This document shows positions 17,826 to 27,771 of a stretch of DNA of 59,074 nucleotides, piece by piece. Numbering within the stretch: position 1 is the stretch's first letter; the number at the start of each line of letters is the position of its first letter. Under the pieces are notes generated by a model, which was not told the origin of the DNA, ran no database searches, and saw nothing but the letters and a program-made list of their open reading frames with translations. Source of the DNA: Tautonia sociabilis (lineage in GTDB: Bacteria > Planctomycetota > Planctomycetia > Isosphaerales > Isosphaeraceae); NCBI RefSeq assembly GCF_003977685.1, contig NZ_RYZH01000044.1, forward strand, positions 1-59,074, written 5' to 3'. Position numbers and translations under genes: made by a program.

Positions 17826-18824
17826 ATGAAGATCGTGTTGACCGGAGGCGCCGGCTACATCGGCAGCGCCTGCCTGCGGTGGCTGCTGGACCACGGGCAC
17901 GACCCGATCGCCTTCGACGACCTGTCGGAGGGGAACCCGCCCTCGGTGCCGGCCGATCGGTTGGTGGTGGGGGACATCCTGGACACCGAGGCGATGGCCG
18001 AGGCCCTCCGCCGGCACCGGGCCGAGGCGGTGATGCACTTCGCGGCGCTGGCGATCGTGCCGGACTCGGTGAAGGACCCGGACAACTACTACCGGGTCAA
18101 CGTGCTGGGGACCAAGAGCGTGCTCGACGCGATGCGGCGGGCGAACGTTCCCCGGATCGTCTTCAGCAGCACCTGCGCCACCTACGGGACCCGGGCGGAG
18201 ATGCCGCTGACGGAGCAGTCTCCCCAGGCGCCGGAGCACCCCTACGGGACGACGAAGCTGGCGGCCGAGCGGATGATCCAGGACTATGCCTCGGCCTACG
18301 GGCTGGGGTACGCGATCCTCCGCTATTTCAACGCGGCCGGGGCGGATCCGGACGGCTCGCACGGGGAGGACCGGCGTCACGAGACGCACCTGATTCCGTT
18401 GACCCTGCAAGTGGCCGCCGGCCGTCGGCCGAGGCTGCTGATCTACGGCGACGACTGGCCGACGCGGGACGGGACCTGCGTGCGGGACTATATTCACACG
18501 GCGGATCTGGCCGACGCGCACCAGAAGGCCGTCGAGGCGATCGGTCCGGGAGACGGCCGGGTCTACGTGCTCGGCTCCGGCCACGGGGCGACGGTGCTGG
18601 AGGTTGTGACGGCCTGCGAGGAGGTGGTCGGCCGGCCGATTCCCGTCGAGCGAACCGGCCGCCGGCCGGGGGACCCGCCGACGTTGATCGCCGACCCGAG
18701 CAAAATCGCCTCGGAACTGGGCTGGAGCCCGCGGTATACTGACATCCGAGCGATCGTCGAGACCGCCTGGCGATGGCTCTCCACCCACCCCGAGGGTTAC
18801 GGCCCGAAGCCCGGCCGCCACTGA
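17826..18824 (+). CDS. galE: UDP-glucose 4-epimerase
   Basis: The 332-residue short-chain dehydrogenase interconverts UDP-glucose and UDP-galactose (or the N-acetyl forms) and would supply donor sugars to the surrounding glycosyltransferases. The NAD-binding motif GGAGYIGS is at 7-14. The catalytic Ser lies in SSTCATYG, and the Tyr140/Lys144 pair in YGTTK. The ATG at 17826 is preceded by GGAAGGAGG with good spacing. The length is normal for GalE. Confidence 0.93.
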   Translation: MKIVLTGGAGYIGSACLRWLLDHGHDPIAFDDLSEGNPPSVPADRLVVGDILDTEAMAEALRRHRAEAVMHFAALAIVPDSVKDPDNYYRVNVLGTKSVLDAMRRANVPRIVFSSTCATYGTRAEMPLTEQSPQAPEHPYGTTKLAAERMIQDYASAYGLGYAILRYFNAAGADPDGSHGEDRRHETHLIPLTLQVAAGRRPRLLIYGDDWPTRDGTCVRDYIHTADLADAHQKAVEAIGPGDGRVYVLGSGHGATVLEVVTACEEVVGRPIPVERTGRRPGDPPTLIADPSKIASELGWSPRYTDIRAIVETAWRWLSTHPEGYGPKPGRH

Positions 18825-18899
18825 CCGACCCACCTCCCCCTCGGCCCGACCGCGATCGAGACGCCTCCCGGCACCCCGATCCCCCAGGATCCCGCATCC

Positions 18900-19964
18900 G
18901 TGACCGTCCCTCCGAGCCGACCGGATCCGACGCCCTCGCCGACGACGACGCCCGAGGACCTCGGCGCGGTGGCGATCGGCCGCAACGAGGGAGAGCGGCT
19001 GATCCGATGCCTGGACTCGCTGGCCGGCAAGGTCGCCCGGGTGGTCTACGTCGACTCGGGGTCGACCGACGGCAGCGTCGAGGCGGCGAGAGCCCGGGGC
19101 GTGGAGGTGGTCGAGCTGGACCTGTCGGTCCCCTTCACCGCCGCGAGGGCGAGGAACGCGGGGCTCGACCGCCTGCTGGAGCTGGCGCCGGGCCTGCGGT
19201 ACGTGCAGTTCGTCGATGGAGATTGCGAGCTGGCCGACGGCTGGCTCGATCGCGGCCGGGAGGCGCTGGAGTCGAGGCCCGAGCTGGCCGTCGCCTGCGG
19301 CCGGAGGCGGGAGCGAGCTCCGGAGGCGTCCCTCTACAACCGGCTGGCGGACCTGGAGTGGGACACGCCGGTCGGCGACGCGGACTCCTGCGGCGGCGAC
19401 GCGATGATGCGGGTCGAGGCGCTGCTCGGCGTTGGCGGCTACGACCCGACGCTGATCGCCGGCGAGGAGCCAGACCTCTGCCTCCGGCTGAGGGCCGAGG
19501 GGTGGAAGGTCGCCCGGCTGGACGCCGAGATGACCAGTCACGACCTGGCGATGACCCGGTTCGGCCAGTGGTGGCGACGGCTGGAGCGAGCCGGCCACGC
19601 CTACGCCGAGGGGGCGGCTCGCCACGCGCACCGTCCCGGCCGGCCTTGGGCCCGGCAGGTGGCGAGCATCGCGTTCTGGGGCCTGGCGCTGCCGGCCGCC
19701 GCGATCGGCCTGGCCTGGCCAACCTCGGGCCTGAGCCTGTCGCTGCTGCTGGGCTACCCGGTGATCGCCGCCCGGGCGGCCCGGGGCCGGATGCGGCGGG
19801 GGACGCCAGTCGGGCAGTCGGCCCTGTACGGGGCGTCCTGCGCGGTGTCGAAGTTTCCGCAGGCGATCGGGCTGCTGCGGTACGCCGGCAATCGCCTGCT
19901 CGGGCGTCGCGGGACCCTGATCGAGTACAAGGGGGTGGCGGGCGTCGGGGAGGCGGCCCGATGA
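18900..19964 (+). CDS. Glycosyltransferase family 2, membrane-associated
   Basis: The 354-residue GT2 enzyme starts with GTG at 18900. Features are AIGRNEGERL for nucleotide binding, VDSGSTDGS near 50-58, QFVDGDCEL as the DxD-type acidic site, and a conserved CGGDAMM segment. A hydrophobic C-terminal region (about 258-290) suggests membrane anchoring. It lies 75 bases after galE and 85 bases before the WbsX-like gene, in the second polysaccharide block. Specificity is unknown. Confidence 0.88.
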   Translation: MTVPPSRPDPTPSPTTTPEDLGAVAIGRNEGERLIRCLDSLAGKVARVVYVDSGSTDGSVEAARARGVEVVELDLSVPFTAARARNAGLDRLLELAPGLRYVQFVDGDCELADGWLDRGREALESRPELAVACGRRRERAPEASLYNRLADLEWDTPVGDADSCGGDAMMRVEALLGVGGYDPTLIAGEEPDLCLRLRAEGWKVARLDAEMTSHDLAMTRFGQWWRRLERAGHAYAEGAARHAHRPGRPWARQVASIAFWGLALPAAAIGLAWPTSGLSLSLLLGYPVIAARAARGRMRRGTPVGQSALYGASCAVSKFPQAIGLLRYAGNRLLGRRGTLIEYKGVAGVGEAAR

Positions 19965-20049
19965 CCGGCCGCTCCCGCTCCCCCGGTGGTCGGGCCGCCG
20001 TCGCCCCGACCGAGCCCCAGGACGTCCGCCAGCCCTGCCCGGAGCGACC

Positions 20050-21273
20050 ATGGCCGAAACCGTGACCACCGAGACTCAGGCGAACGGCGACGAGGCCCGA
20101 TCGGGGGAGCCGAGCGATCGGGTGGCCCGCCTGCTGGCCTTTCATCTGCCTCAGTTCCACCCGATCCCCGAGAACGACGAGTGGTGGGGGCGCGGATTCA
20201 CCGAGTGGACCAACGTTGCCCGGGCCCGGCCGCTCTACCCGGGTCACGAACAGCCGAAGCTGCCTTCGGATCTGGGCTTCTACGACCTCCGGCTGCCGGA
20301 GGCTCGGGCGGCCCAGGCCGAGTTGGCGCGCGCCTCCGGGATCGAGGGGTTCTGCTATTGGCACTACTGGCTGCACGGACGACGACTGCTGGAACGTCCG
20401 GTCAATGAGATCCTCGCCAGCGGCGAGCCTGACTTCCCGTTCTGCCTGGGCTGGGCCAACCACTCGTGGGTCCGGCGTTGGCTGGGAGGGAACCGGGAAA
20501 CGTTCGTCGAGCAGCGGTACTCGGCGGAGGACGACCAGGAGCACGCCCGCTGGCTGGCCGAGGCGTTTGCCGATCCGCGCTACGTGAGGGTGGGCGGCCG
20601 CCCGCTGTTTTTGGTCTTCCACCCGCAGCACCTGCCGGACCCGAGGCGGACGACCGGGGCGATCCGGGAGGCGTGCGCGCGGAGGGGCCTGCCCGACCCG
20701 TACCTCGTGGGGGCCGGCAGCCCGGAGATCGGGATGGACATGCGGTCGCTGGGCTTCGACATCACCGAATTTCACGAGCCCCACCTGCTCCGGCTGCCCA
20801 TGGCCAGCTGGGACGGCTCGGGCAAGCGCCGGCTGCTGTACAACCTGAAGCGGGGGGTCCCGAGCGCCCGGCTGAAGGTGTATCGCTACCGGGACGCCTT
20901 CGAGCAGGCCTGCGCCATGGCCGAGGCGGTGGCCGACGACTACCCGCACCTGCCCTGCTGCTTTTCCGGCTGGGACAACACGCCGAGGCGGGGGAAGGAC
21001 GGGATCGTGATGGTCGGCGGCAGTCCCGAGCTGTTCGCCGAGCACCTGGGGCGGTGCATCGCCCGGGTGGCCGACCGGCCGGCCGAGGAGCGGATCGTCT
21101 TCATCAACGCCTGGAACGAGTGGGCCGAGGGGATGTACCTCGAACCGGATCTGCGCCACGGCTCGGCCTACCTGGAGGCCGTCGCCCGGGTGGTGGGGAG
21201 GCCGGATTCCCCGAGGCCAACCGGAGGACAAGCGGTCCCGGCCGGCGTCGCCGGCAGCGGGGAGAGATCCTGA
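20050..21273 (+). CDS. WbsX-like protein with GH99-like domain
   Basis: The 407-residue protein matches the WbsX family found in O-antigen and capsule clusters: LLAFHLPQFHPIPEND near the N-terminus, WWGRGFTEWTNV, FCYWHYWLHGRRLLE, and INAWNEWAEGMYLEPD near the C-terminus. These (beta/alpha)8 proteins resemble GH99 endomannosidase/endomannanase folds and are often annotated as glycosyltransferases. No signal peptide is visible, so it should be cytoplasmic. It could add or trim a mannose-type linkage in the repeat unit. Confidence 0.87.
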   Translation: MAETVTTETQANGDEARSGEPSDRVARLLAFHLPQFHPIPENDEWWGRGFTEWTNVARARPLYPGHEQPKLPSDLGFYDLRLPEARAAQAELARASGIEGFCYWHYWLHGRRLLERPVNEILASGEPDFPFCLGWANHSWVRRWLGGNRETFVEQRYSAEDDQEHARWLAEAFADPRYVRVGGRPLFLVFHPQHLPDPRRTTGAIREACARRGLPDPYLVGAGSPEIGMDMRSLGFDITEFHEPHLLRLPMASWDGSGKRRLLYNLKRGVPSARLKVYRYRDAFEQACAMAEAVADDYPHLPCCFSGWDNTPRRGKDGIVMVGGSPELFAEHLGRCIARVADRPAEERIVFINAWNEWAEGMYLEPDLRHGSAYLEAVARVVGRPDSPRPTGGQAVPAGVAGSGERS

Positions 21274-21308
21274 TCCCGGCCGAGACCCGCCCCCGGAGGT
21301 GCCGCCCC

Positions 21309-22634
21309 ATGGATCGACCCCGTATCCTGCTGATCGTCCCGGTGCTGCCCTGGCCGGCGCACGACTTCGGAGGGGCCCAGCGGACCGCCCTGCTTTTGGA
21401 GGGCCTGGAGGCGATCGGGCAGGTTGAGTTGATGTGGATCCGACCGGCGGAGGGACTCCTCCCCCCGGCCGGGGTCGAGGCGCTTCGGGATCGGTTCCGG
21501 ATTGTCTCGCGGTTCGAGGTCGGATCGCCTCGGCCGGCGGGCTTCTGGCGGCTGCCGGGGCGAATGGGCCTGGGCCCCGCGCGGCGGCTGGCGGCGCTGG
21601 ATGGTCAGTACGAGGCCGACGGCCAGGCCCGGACGTGGCTGAAGGAGCAGGTGGATCGGCGCCGGTACGACCTGATCGCCTGCCGATACCTGAGGACGGC
21701 GATGCTCGCCGGGGCCGACCGGATGCCGGCGGTGCCCCGGGTGCTGGACCTGGACGACCTGGACTGGCAGATCCTGGCCAGCCGGATTCGGACGGTCCCG
21801 GAGGAAGCCGGCCGGGCGAGGGCGGGGGTGCCGCCGACGGTCCGATACCACCGGGCGACCTGCCGGCGTCGGGCGATGCGGTTCAACTGGTGTTGGGTCG
21901 CCAGCCGGGACGATCTGTCGGAGGCGGCGCTGCCCCGTTCGAGCGTGCTGCCGAACGTCCCCTTCCGGCCGCCGGGGAGCCCCCCGATCTCTCCCTGCGC
22001 CCACCGTCCCGAGAGCCGGGAGGTGCTTTACGTCGGCCGGCTGGACTACCCACCGAACCGGGAGGGACTGGGCCGATTCATCGGGAGCTGCTGGCCCCGG
22101 ATCCGGGCCGAGGTGCCGGAGGCGACGCTCCGGATCGTCGGCGACGGCCTGGACGAGGAGACTCGGGCCCGGTGGTCGGCCGAGCCGGGGGTGGTGGTGG
22201 CCGGCTTCCTGGCCGATCTGAGGGAGGCCTACGAGCGTTGCGCCCTGGCGATCGCGCCGGTCGACTGGGGGGGAGGGACGAAGATCAAGGTCATCGAGGC
22301 GCTGGCCTTCGGGAGGACCTGCGTGGCGACCCCTCACGCGCTGCACGGCTACGAGCACCTGCTCCGGCACGGCGAGGCGATCTGGCGGGGAGCGTCGGAC
22401 GAGCAGGAGGTCCGAGGCTGCATCGCGCTGCTGACCGACCCGGCGATGCGGGAACGGATGGCCGACGTGGGGCGCCGGCTCGTTTCGGAGCACTACTCGG
22501 CGGACGCGATCCGGGAGGAGGTGGCGGCCACCTGCGACCGGCTGCTGTCCCGGGCGTCTCGGCGCCGGGCCGGGTCCCCGTCGCCGTCCCCGGCGGTGCC
22601 GGAGGCCCTCGAGGCCGGGGGAGGTGCCGGGTGA
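21309..22634 (+). CDS. Glycosyltransferase family 4
   Basis: The 441-residue GT-B enzyme opens with RILLIVPVLPWPAHDFGGAQ, the N-terminal Rossmann motif with the glycine-rich acceptor loop. The C-terminal donor domain has LYVGRLDYPPNREGL and WGGGTKIKVIEALAFGR, with the conserved Lys/Glu pair. It resembles the sugar transferases associated with exosortase systems. The ATG at 21309 lies 36 bases after the WbsX-like gene. Its stop overlaps the next start (GTGA). Confidence 0.88.
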   Translation: MDRPRILLIVPVLPWPAHDFGGAQRTALLLEGLEAIGQVELMWIRPAEGLLPPAGVEALRDRFRIVSRFEVGSPRPAGFWRLPGRMGLGPARRLAALDGQYEADGQARTWLKEQVDRRRYDLIACRYLRTAMLAGADRMPAVPRVLDLDDLDWQILASRIRTVPEEAGRARAGVPPTVRYHRATCRRRAMRFNWCWVASRDDLSEAALPRSSVLPNVPFRPPGSPPISPCAHRPESREVLYVGRLDYPPNREGLGRFIGSCWPRIRAEVPEATLRIVGDGLDEETRARWSAEPGVVVAGFLADLREAYERCALAIAPVDWGGGTKIKVIEALAFGRTCVATPHALHGYEHLLRHGEAIWRGASDEQEVRGCIALLTDPAMRERMADVGRRLVSEHYSADAIREEVAATCDRLLSRASRRRAGSPSPSPAVPEALEAGGGAG

Positions 22635-23953
22635 TCGGGCATCGGAGCGAAGGCCAGACCCCGGCGGCGGCCGACGGCGGCCGTTCCCTGGTCGTCGGGC
22701 TGTACTGCGTGGGGTGGCCGCCTTCGGCGTTCGCCAACGGGATTGTCACTTATGTGGACGCGATCGCCGAGGGGATGCGGGCGCTGGGCCACCGGCCGGT
22801 GATCCTGGCGGGCACCGTCTCGGAGCCGGCCGAGCGGAGGGAAGGGATCCCGGTGATCGACCTGAAGCCCCTGGAGACGCCGGATGTCCCGGCTCGGCTG
22901 GCCGACGCGCTGGCCTCCCGGCTTCGAGGGCGATCGGGCTGGGTTTCCCCTCGATGGATCGGCCGGGCGCTGAGGAAGGTGGCGAGGCGGACGGACGGAC
23001 GGCCGAGGCTGGACGTGCTGGAGGTCGAGGAGTCGTTCGGCCTGCCGGGGATGGTCGCCGGCCGGGTGCGAGTGCCGGTGGTGGCCCGGCTGCACGGGCC
23101 GTGGTTTCTGACTGGGCCGTACCAGGGGGTCGACCCCTCGGCCCCGGAGTTCGAGGCCCGGGTGCGGGCCGAGGGCCGGGGCCTCCGCCGGTCAGCGGCC
23201 ATCACCGCCCCGTCCCGGGACGTGCTGGCCCGATCGGCGGCGCACTACGGCCTGCCCGCTGGCTCGGGGGAGGTGATTCCCAACCCCGTGCGTCCCGTGC
23301 CTCCCGAGGCGCGCTGGCGAGCCGAGGGGTGCGAGCCGGAGCACATCCTGTTCGTCGGCCGATTCGATCGGTGCAAGGGGGGCGACACGGTGATCGACGC
23401 CTTCGCCCTGCTGCTGAGGGACCGGCCGGGGGCCCGGCTGACGATCATCGGCCCGGATGGCAACCCGGCGCGCAACGGTATCGGCGAGACGCTGCCGGAG
23501 TACGCGGCCGCTCGGTTGCCGGGGGCGCTGGAGGACGGTCGGATCCGGTGGCTTGGCCGCCGGCCGCCGTCGGAGATCGCGGCGCTGAGGGCCCGGGCGG
23601 CGGTGACGGTGGTCGCCTCTCGATATGAGACGTTCTCGTTGACCGCCGCCGAGGCCATGGCCGCCGGCTGCCCGCTGGTGGCCACGCGGGTGGGGGGGGC
23701 CGCGGAGCTGTTCGAGCACGGCACGCACGGCCTCCACGTGGAGCCGGACGACCCGGCCGCGCTGGCCTCGGCGGTTTCCTCGGTGCTGGCCGACCCGGCC
23801 GGCGCGGAGGCGATGGGCCGATCGGCCTTGGAGCACAGTCTCAAGCGATTCGCCCCGGAGGCGGTCGCGGCCCGGACGATCGACGTTTACCGCCGGGTGC
23901 TCGGCCTCGGCGGCGGTTCCCGACTCGCGGCTCGGGAGGGAATGCGGCCGTGA
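22631..23953 (+). CDS. Glycosyltransferase family 4
   Basis: The 440-residue GT-B enzyme starts with GTG at 22631, overlapping the stop of the previous gene by four bases. The first about 20 residues are unconserved; the domain begins at VVGLYCVGWPPSAFANGIVT. The donor domain includes ILFVGRFDRCKGGDTVIDAF and the EX7E-type segment YETFSLTAAEAMAAGCPLVA. It may add a hexose to the growing repeat unit. The stop overlaps the next start (GTGA), so the three genes are coupled. Confidence 0.9.
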   Translation: MIGHRSEGQTPAAADGGRSLVVGLYCVGWPPSAFANGIVTYVDAIAEGMRALGHRPVILAGTVSEPAERREGIPVIDLKPLETPDVPARLADALASRLRGRSGWVSPRWIGRALRKVARRTDGRPRLDVLEVEESFGLPGMVAGRVRVPVVARLHGPWFLTGPYQGVDPSAPEFEARVRAEGRGLRRSAAITAPSRDVLARSAAHYGLPAGSGEVIPNPVRPVPPEARWRAEGCEPEHILFVGRFDRCKGGDTVIDAFALLLRDRPGARLTIIGPDGNPARNGIGETLPEYAAARLPGALEDGRIRWLGRRPPSEIAALRARAAVTVVASRYETFSLTAAEAMAAGCPLVATRVGGAAELFEHGTHGLHVEPDDPAALASAVSSVLADPAGAEAMGRSALEHSLKRFAPEAVAARTIDVYRRVLGLGGGSRLAAREGMRP

Positions 23954-26232
23954 ACCAGATCGCGATTGTCGCCATGCTGGCCTGGCCGGTTGTGACGCTG
24001 GGGTTGTGCGCCCGGCTGGGGGCGTGGCGGGGGGTGATCGCCTCGTACCTGGCGTCCCACGTGCTGCTGTCGGCCCGGGTCGGCGTGCCTCTGGCGGGGC
24101 TCCCCGACTTCGACAAGTACATGGCCGCCAACCTCGGGGCGTTGATTGGCATCCTGGTCTTCGACGGCGGCCGGCTGGGAGCGTTCCGGCCGCGCTGGTA
24201 CGACGGCTTCGCGATAGCCGTCTGCCTGACGCCTCCCGTCGCGACGATGGCCGGCGGTCTGCCGTTCTGGGACGCGGTTTCGGCCTGCTCCGACGCGGTC
24301 CTCCGCTGGGGAGTGCCCTACCTCGTGGGAAGGCTCTACGCCGCTCGGCCGGGGGCGAGCCGGGATCTGGCCGTGGGGATGGCGGTCTGCGGGGTGCTGA
24401 TGGCGCCGCTGATCGCCTTCGAGGTGCTGGGGCGGCAGTCGATCAGCGGCCTGATCTACGGCATCCCGGTCCGGACAGGGTTCAAGTACGGGCTGTACAA
24501 CCCGGTGCTGATGGCCCGGAACTCGCTGGAGCTGAACCTCTGGGTGAGCCTGACGGGGCTGTCGGCCTTCGCGCTGTGGTGCGGCCGATCGGTGCGATCG
24601 CTGTGGGGTGTTCCCTTTGGGTTCTGGACGGCGGTGGTTCTTGCTGCGGCGATCCTCTGCCATCAGAGCGCGGCGGTGGGGCTGCTGCTGCTGGGGTGCT
24701 TCCTGCTGAGCCTGACGGTCGGCAAGCAGCGGCTGGGGAGTGTGCCGGAGGTGATCGCCCTGGCCGCCGTGGTGGCGCTGGCGCCGAAGCTGGGGGGCCG
24801 GTTCACGCTGCTCGGCCTGGCCATGATCGCCGGGATGCGGTACCTGAGGGATCTCCAGTCGCGCCGGCTGCTGATCGGCATGGCGCTGGTGACGCCGATC
24901 TTTCTGGTCATCCGGCTCACCAAGATCGTGTCGACGCAGATCTTGCTGTCGCTGGCCTACATGCTGCTCGGATGGGAACGGACCTATTCGCTGTCGTTCC
25001 GGTGGGACACCGAGGATCGGATCATCCCCTACGTGCTGGGAAACCGGCCGCTGCTGAGCTGGGGGACGATGGCCGACGGCCGGTTCGACAAGCTCAGTCT
25101 CCATGGGCGGCAGTTGGTTGACAGCCAATGGATCATTCAGTTTGAGCTTTACGGATTAATTGGACTGGCGGCCTTGTACGGGATGCTGTGCCTGCCCCCG
25201 CTGCTGGTGGCCAGACGGTATCCGCCCCGGGCCTGGACCGATCCGGGGAACGCGGCGGTGGCGGGGCTGCTGGCGGTTCTGCTGGTGTTCACGCTGGATA
25301 GCACGCTGAACGCCTACGTCATGCCGCCGATTCCGCTGATCGCTGGCCTGCTGATGGCCTTGCCGGCGTCGGTGGGAGCGGGGTCTCCGGGGCCGAGGCG
25401 GGAGGAACCGGTCGATCGGGAGCTGGAGCGGGTGGAGCGGCTGGCGATCTCAGGGAGGCCAAGGGAAGCGGAGGCGGCCTGCCGCCGGCTGATTGCCGCC
25501 CGGGCCCAGGCTCCGGCCGGGCAGGCCGGCCTGGCCGATGCCTGCGACCGGCTGGCCGACCTGCTGGAGGCGCTCGGCCGGCCCGAGGAGGCGGAAGCCC
25601 CCCGCCGCCGAGCCCTGGGGCTCCGCGCCGCCCTGGCCGCCGCCGACCCGGCCGACCCGGTTGGCCGCCAGACCCTGGCCGAGTGCGGCGAGCGGCTGGC
25701 GAGGAACCTGGCCCGACGGGGGCGGTTCGCCTCGGCGGCCGAGATCCGGGGCATCGCCCTGGAGCAGCGCGCCGCCCTGGCCGCCGCCGCTCCCGACGAC
25801 GCCGAGGCCCTGATCCGCTACGCCGACGGGCTGAACGACCTGGCCTGGCTGCTGGCCGTGTCGGCCGGGCCGGCGGCCCGGGATCCCAGAAGGGCCGTGG
25901 CGATGGCCGAGCAGGCGGCCCGGCTGGGGCCCGATCGCAAGGCGTACTGGAACACCCTGGCCGCCTGCTACCGGGCCGCCGGCGATCCCCGGCTGGCCTA
26001 CGAGGCCCTGGCGAGGTCGCTCCGCCTGGGACCCGACGTCTCGGGATATGACGATGCCCTGCTGGTGCCGATCCTGGCCGAGTTGGGGGATCCGGACGGG
26101 GCCTCCCGGGCACTGGCCCGTCTGGATGCCCGACTGGCGGCCCTGGGGTCCTCGGCCCCCCCGGCGCTGGCCTGGCTGCGGGACGAGGCCGAGGCCGCGT
26201 TGCGGTCCGGCTCGACGGCCGGCGCGACCTGA
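23950..26232 (+). CDS. O-antigen ligase/polymerase-like membrane protein with C-terminal TPR region
   Basis: The 760-residue protein starts with GTG at 23950, overlapping the previous stop. Residues 1 to about 475 contain roughly 11 membrane segments with a large loop near 360-400, the architecture of Wzy polymerases and WaaL ligases. Residues from about 486 to 750 are soluble helical repeats rich in Ala/Arg (for example PREAEAACRRLIAA and PRRAVAMAEQAARLGPD), typical TPR. It is probably the polymerase or ligase of the polysaccharide. The TPR tail may recruit other assembly proteins. It is the last gene of this plus-strand block and faces the minus-strand block. Confidence 0.85.
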   Translation: MNQIAIVAMLAWPVVTLGLCARLGAWRGVIASYLASHVLLSARVGVPLAGLPDFDKYMAANLGALIGILVFDGGRLGAFRPRWYDGFAIAVCLTPPVATMAGGLPFWDAVSACSDAVLRWGVPYLVGRLYAARPGASRDLAVGMAVCGVLMAPLIAFEVLGRQSISGLIYGIPVRTGFKYGLYNPVLMARNSLELNLWVSLTGLSAFALWCGRSVRSLWGVPFGFWTAVVLAAAILCHQSAAVGLLLLGCFLLSLTVGKQRLGSVPEVIALAAVVALAPKLGGRFTLLGLAMIAGMRYLRDLQSRRLLIGMALVTPIFLVIRLTKIVSTQILLSLAYMLLGWERTYSLSFRWDTEDRIIPYVLGNRPLLSWGTMADGRFDKLSLHGRQLVDSQWIIQFELYGLIGLAALYGMLCLPPLLVARRYPPRAWTDPGNAAVAGLLAVLLVFTLDSTLNAYVMPPIPLIAGLLMALPASVGAGSPGPRREEPVDRELERVERLAISGRPREAEAACRRLIAARAQAPAGQAGLADACDRLADLLEALGRPEEAEAPRRRALGLRAALAAADPADPVGRQTLAECGERLARNLARRGRFASAAEIRGIALEQRAALAAAAPDDAEALIRYADGLNDLAWLLAVSAGPAARDPRRAVAMAEQAARLGPDRKAYWNTLAACYRAAGDPRLAYEALARSLRLGPDVSGYDDALLVPILAELGDPDGASRALARLDARLAALGSSAPPALAWLRDEAEAALRSGSTAGAT

Positions 26233-26337
26233 TCCCGGAGGCCTCCGCGGCGGCCGGCGATCCGAGGCCCGAGGAGCGGAGGGCCGGGGGAGTCGCCCGC
26301 GGCGCTGCCCCACTCCACCGAGGGGGGCGGCGCCGGT

Positions 26338-27771
26338 TCAGGCGGCCAAGCGGTCCTCGCCGGCGGGGGCGGGGAGGGCGGCGGCGACCGTCCCCTCCGG
26401 GGCGGGAAGGGGTTGGTCCTTCGGGCGGAAGGCTCGGGCGATTTGGTCGCGGTACGAGGCCAGGGCGCGGCGGCCGATCCAGGGGCGGGCGGCGTCCAGC
26501 AGGGCGCGGGCGGGCCGCCGGACGAGGCGGGCGGCCCGGCGCAGGGGGTTGGCTTCGAGCCGGGCTTGGAGGGCCTCGATGGCTCTCCCCCGGGCGTCGG
26601 CCTCGGCCCAGAGGCCGGCGATCTGGGCATCCCGCCGGGCGACCTCCGACTCGAGCCAGGCCATCCGGCGGCGGGCCTCGTCGAGGGCCGCGTCTCCCCG
26701 GAAGGTCGTGCGGGCGACGCGGCGGACCAGGGAGGAGCGGTCGCAGGGAGCGAGCGACTCGATGGTGTGGAGGATCTGGTCGGCCTGGTCCTCCCAGGTG
26801 GGCCAGGCCTCGGCGGTGGCCAGGGCGCGTTCCTGGAGGGAGCGGACGAGGCCGGGGTTCTCGGCCAGCTCGAGGGCGGCCTCGGCCAGCTTCGGCCAGG
26901 AGTTCATGGGAGTGAGCCGGCAGTTGTGGCGGTCGGCCATGTACTCCTCGGCCCCCTGGACGTCCCAGGAAACGGAGGTGCCGCCGGTGGCGAACATCTC
27001 CAGCGGGGGGCCGAACATCCCCTCGGAGTTGGAGGCCTTGACCAGCACGTCGCTATCGGCGTAGACCGAGGGCATCCAGCGGTAGGGGACCTTCGCCTCG
27101 ATCCGACGGCAGCGGGGCCCGACGGCGTCCGGGTCGACGATGGCGCCGACCCAGCTGTACGTCAGGCCCAGGCCCTCGAGCATCCGGACGGTCTGCACGA
27201 CGTTCTTGCGGGGGTCGGTGGGGGGGCCCTCGACCAGGAAGCGGACCGGGCGTCCTCCCGGCCGGAGCGGTTCCCGAGACATTGGCCGCCAGAGCTCCTT
27301 GTCCAGGCCGCTGACGACGCAGAAGGTCTGGCGGGGCTCGGGGCTGAGGTGGCGCTCGACGTGCCGCTGCAGCCAGTGGGCGGTGGTGATCACGTTCATC
27401 CGGGCGGAGACCAGCTCGGCGAAGTCGGCCTGCTCGGGAGTGTGGGGCCCGAAGAACTGGCCCTCGACGGCCTGCATGAACCAGGCGTAGTGGTCGGCCT
27501 CCAGGTCGGCCAGCCAGGGGATGGTGGCCCACCAGGTCGCCACGGCGGCGTGGTAGCGGCGGCGGCGGGCCTCGGGCAGAGCGACGACGTGCAGCAGGCG
27601 GCAGTCCCGCTCGGGGAGGAAGGGGATCTCGGCGTCGGTTGCCGAGGCGGGCAGGATCAGCTCGACGCGGTAGCCGGCCCGGGCCAGGATGGCGCCCCAG
27701 TTGAGGACGATGTTGATGCCGCCGGAGATGCCGAGCACCGGCAGGGCAATGCCGATCCGCTTCACAGCCAT
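26338..27771 (-). CDS. Glycosyltransferase (WsaF-like GT4) with C-terminal coiled coil
   Basis: The 477-residue protein opens with IGIALPVLGISGGINIVLN and has a GT-B donor half with VEGPPTDPRKNV and SNSEGMFGPPLEMFATGGT, similar to rhamnosyltransferases of the WsaF type. Residues about 355-405 form a coiled coil (ARRRMAWLESEVARRDAQIA), followed by a basic tail. The start codon overlaps the end of the upstream GT2 gene by 10 bases, so the two are cotranscribed from the promoter near 29653-29681. Specificity is unknown. Confidence 0.85.
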   Translation of the reverse strand: MAVKRIGIALPVLGISGGINIVLNWGAILARAGYRVELILPASATDAEIPFLPERDCRLLHVVALPEARRRRYHAAVATWWATIPWLADLEADHYAWFMQAVEGQFFGPHTPEQADFAELVSARMNVITTAHWLQRHVERHLSPEPRQTFCVVSGLDKELWRPMSREPLRPGGRPVRFLVEGPPTDPRKNVVQTVRMLEGLGLTYSWVGAIVDPDAVGPRCRRIEAKVPYRWMPSVYADSDVLVKASNSEGMFGPPLEMFATGGTSVSWDVQGAEEYMADRHNCRLTPMNSWPKLAEAALELAENPGLVRSLQERALATAEAWPTWEDQADQILHTIESLAPCDRSSLVRRVARTTFRGDAALDEARRRMAWLESEVARRDAQIAGLWAEADARGRAIEALQARLEANPLRRAARLVRRPARALLDAARPWIGRRALASYRDQIARAFRPKDQPLPAPEGTVAAALPAPAGEDRLAA

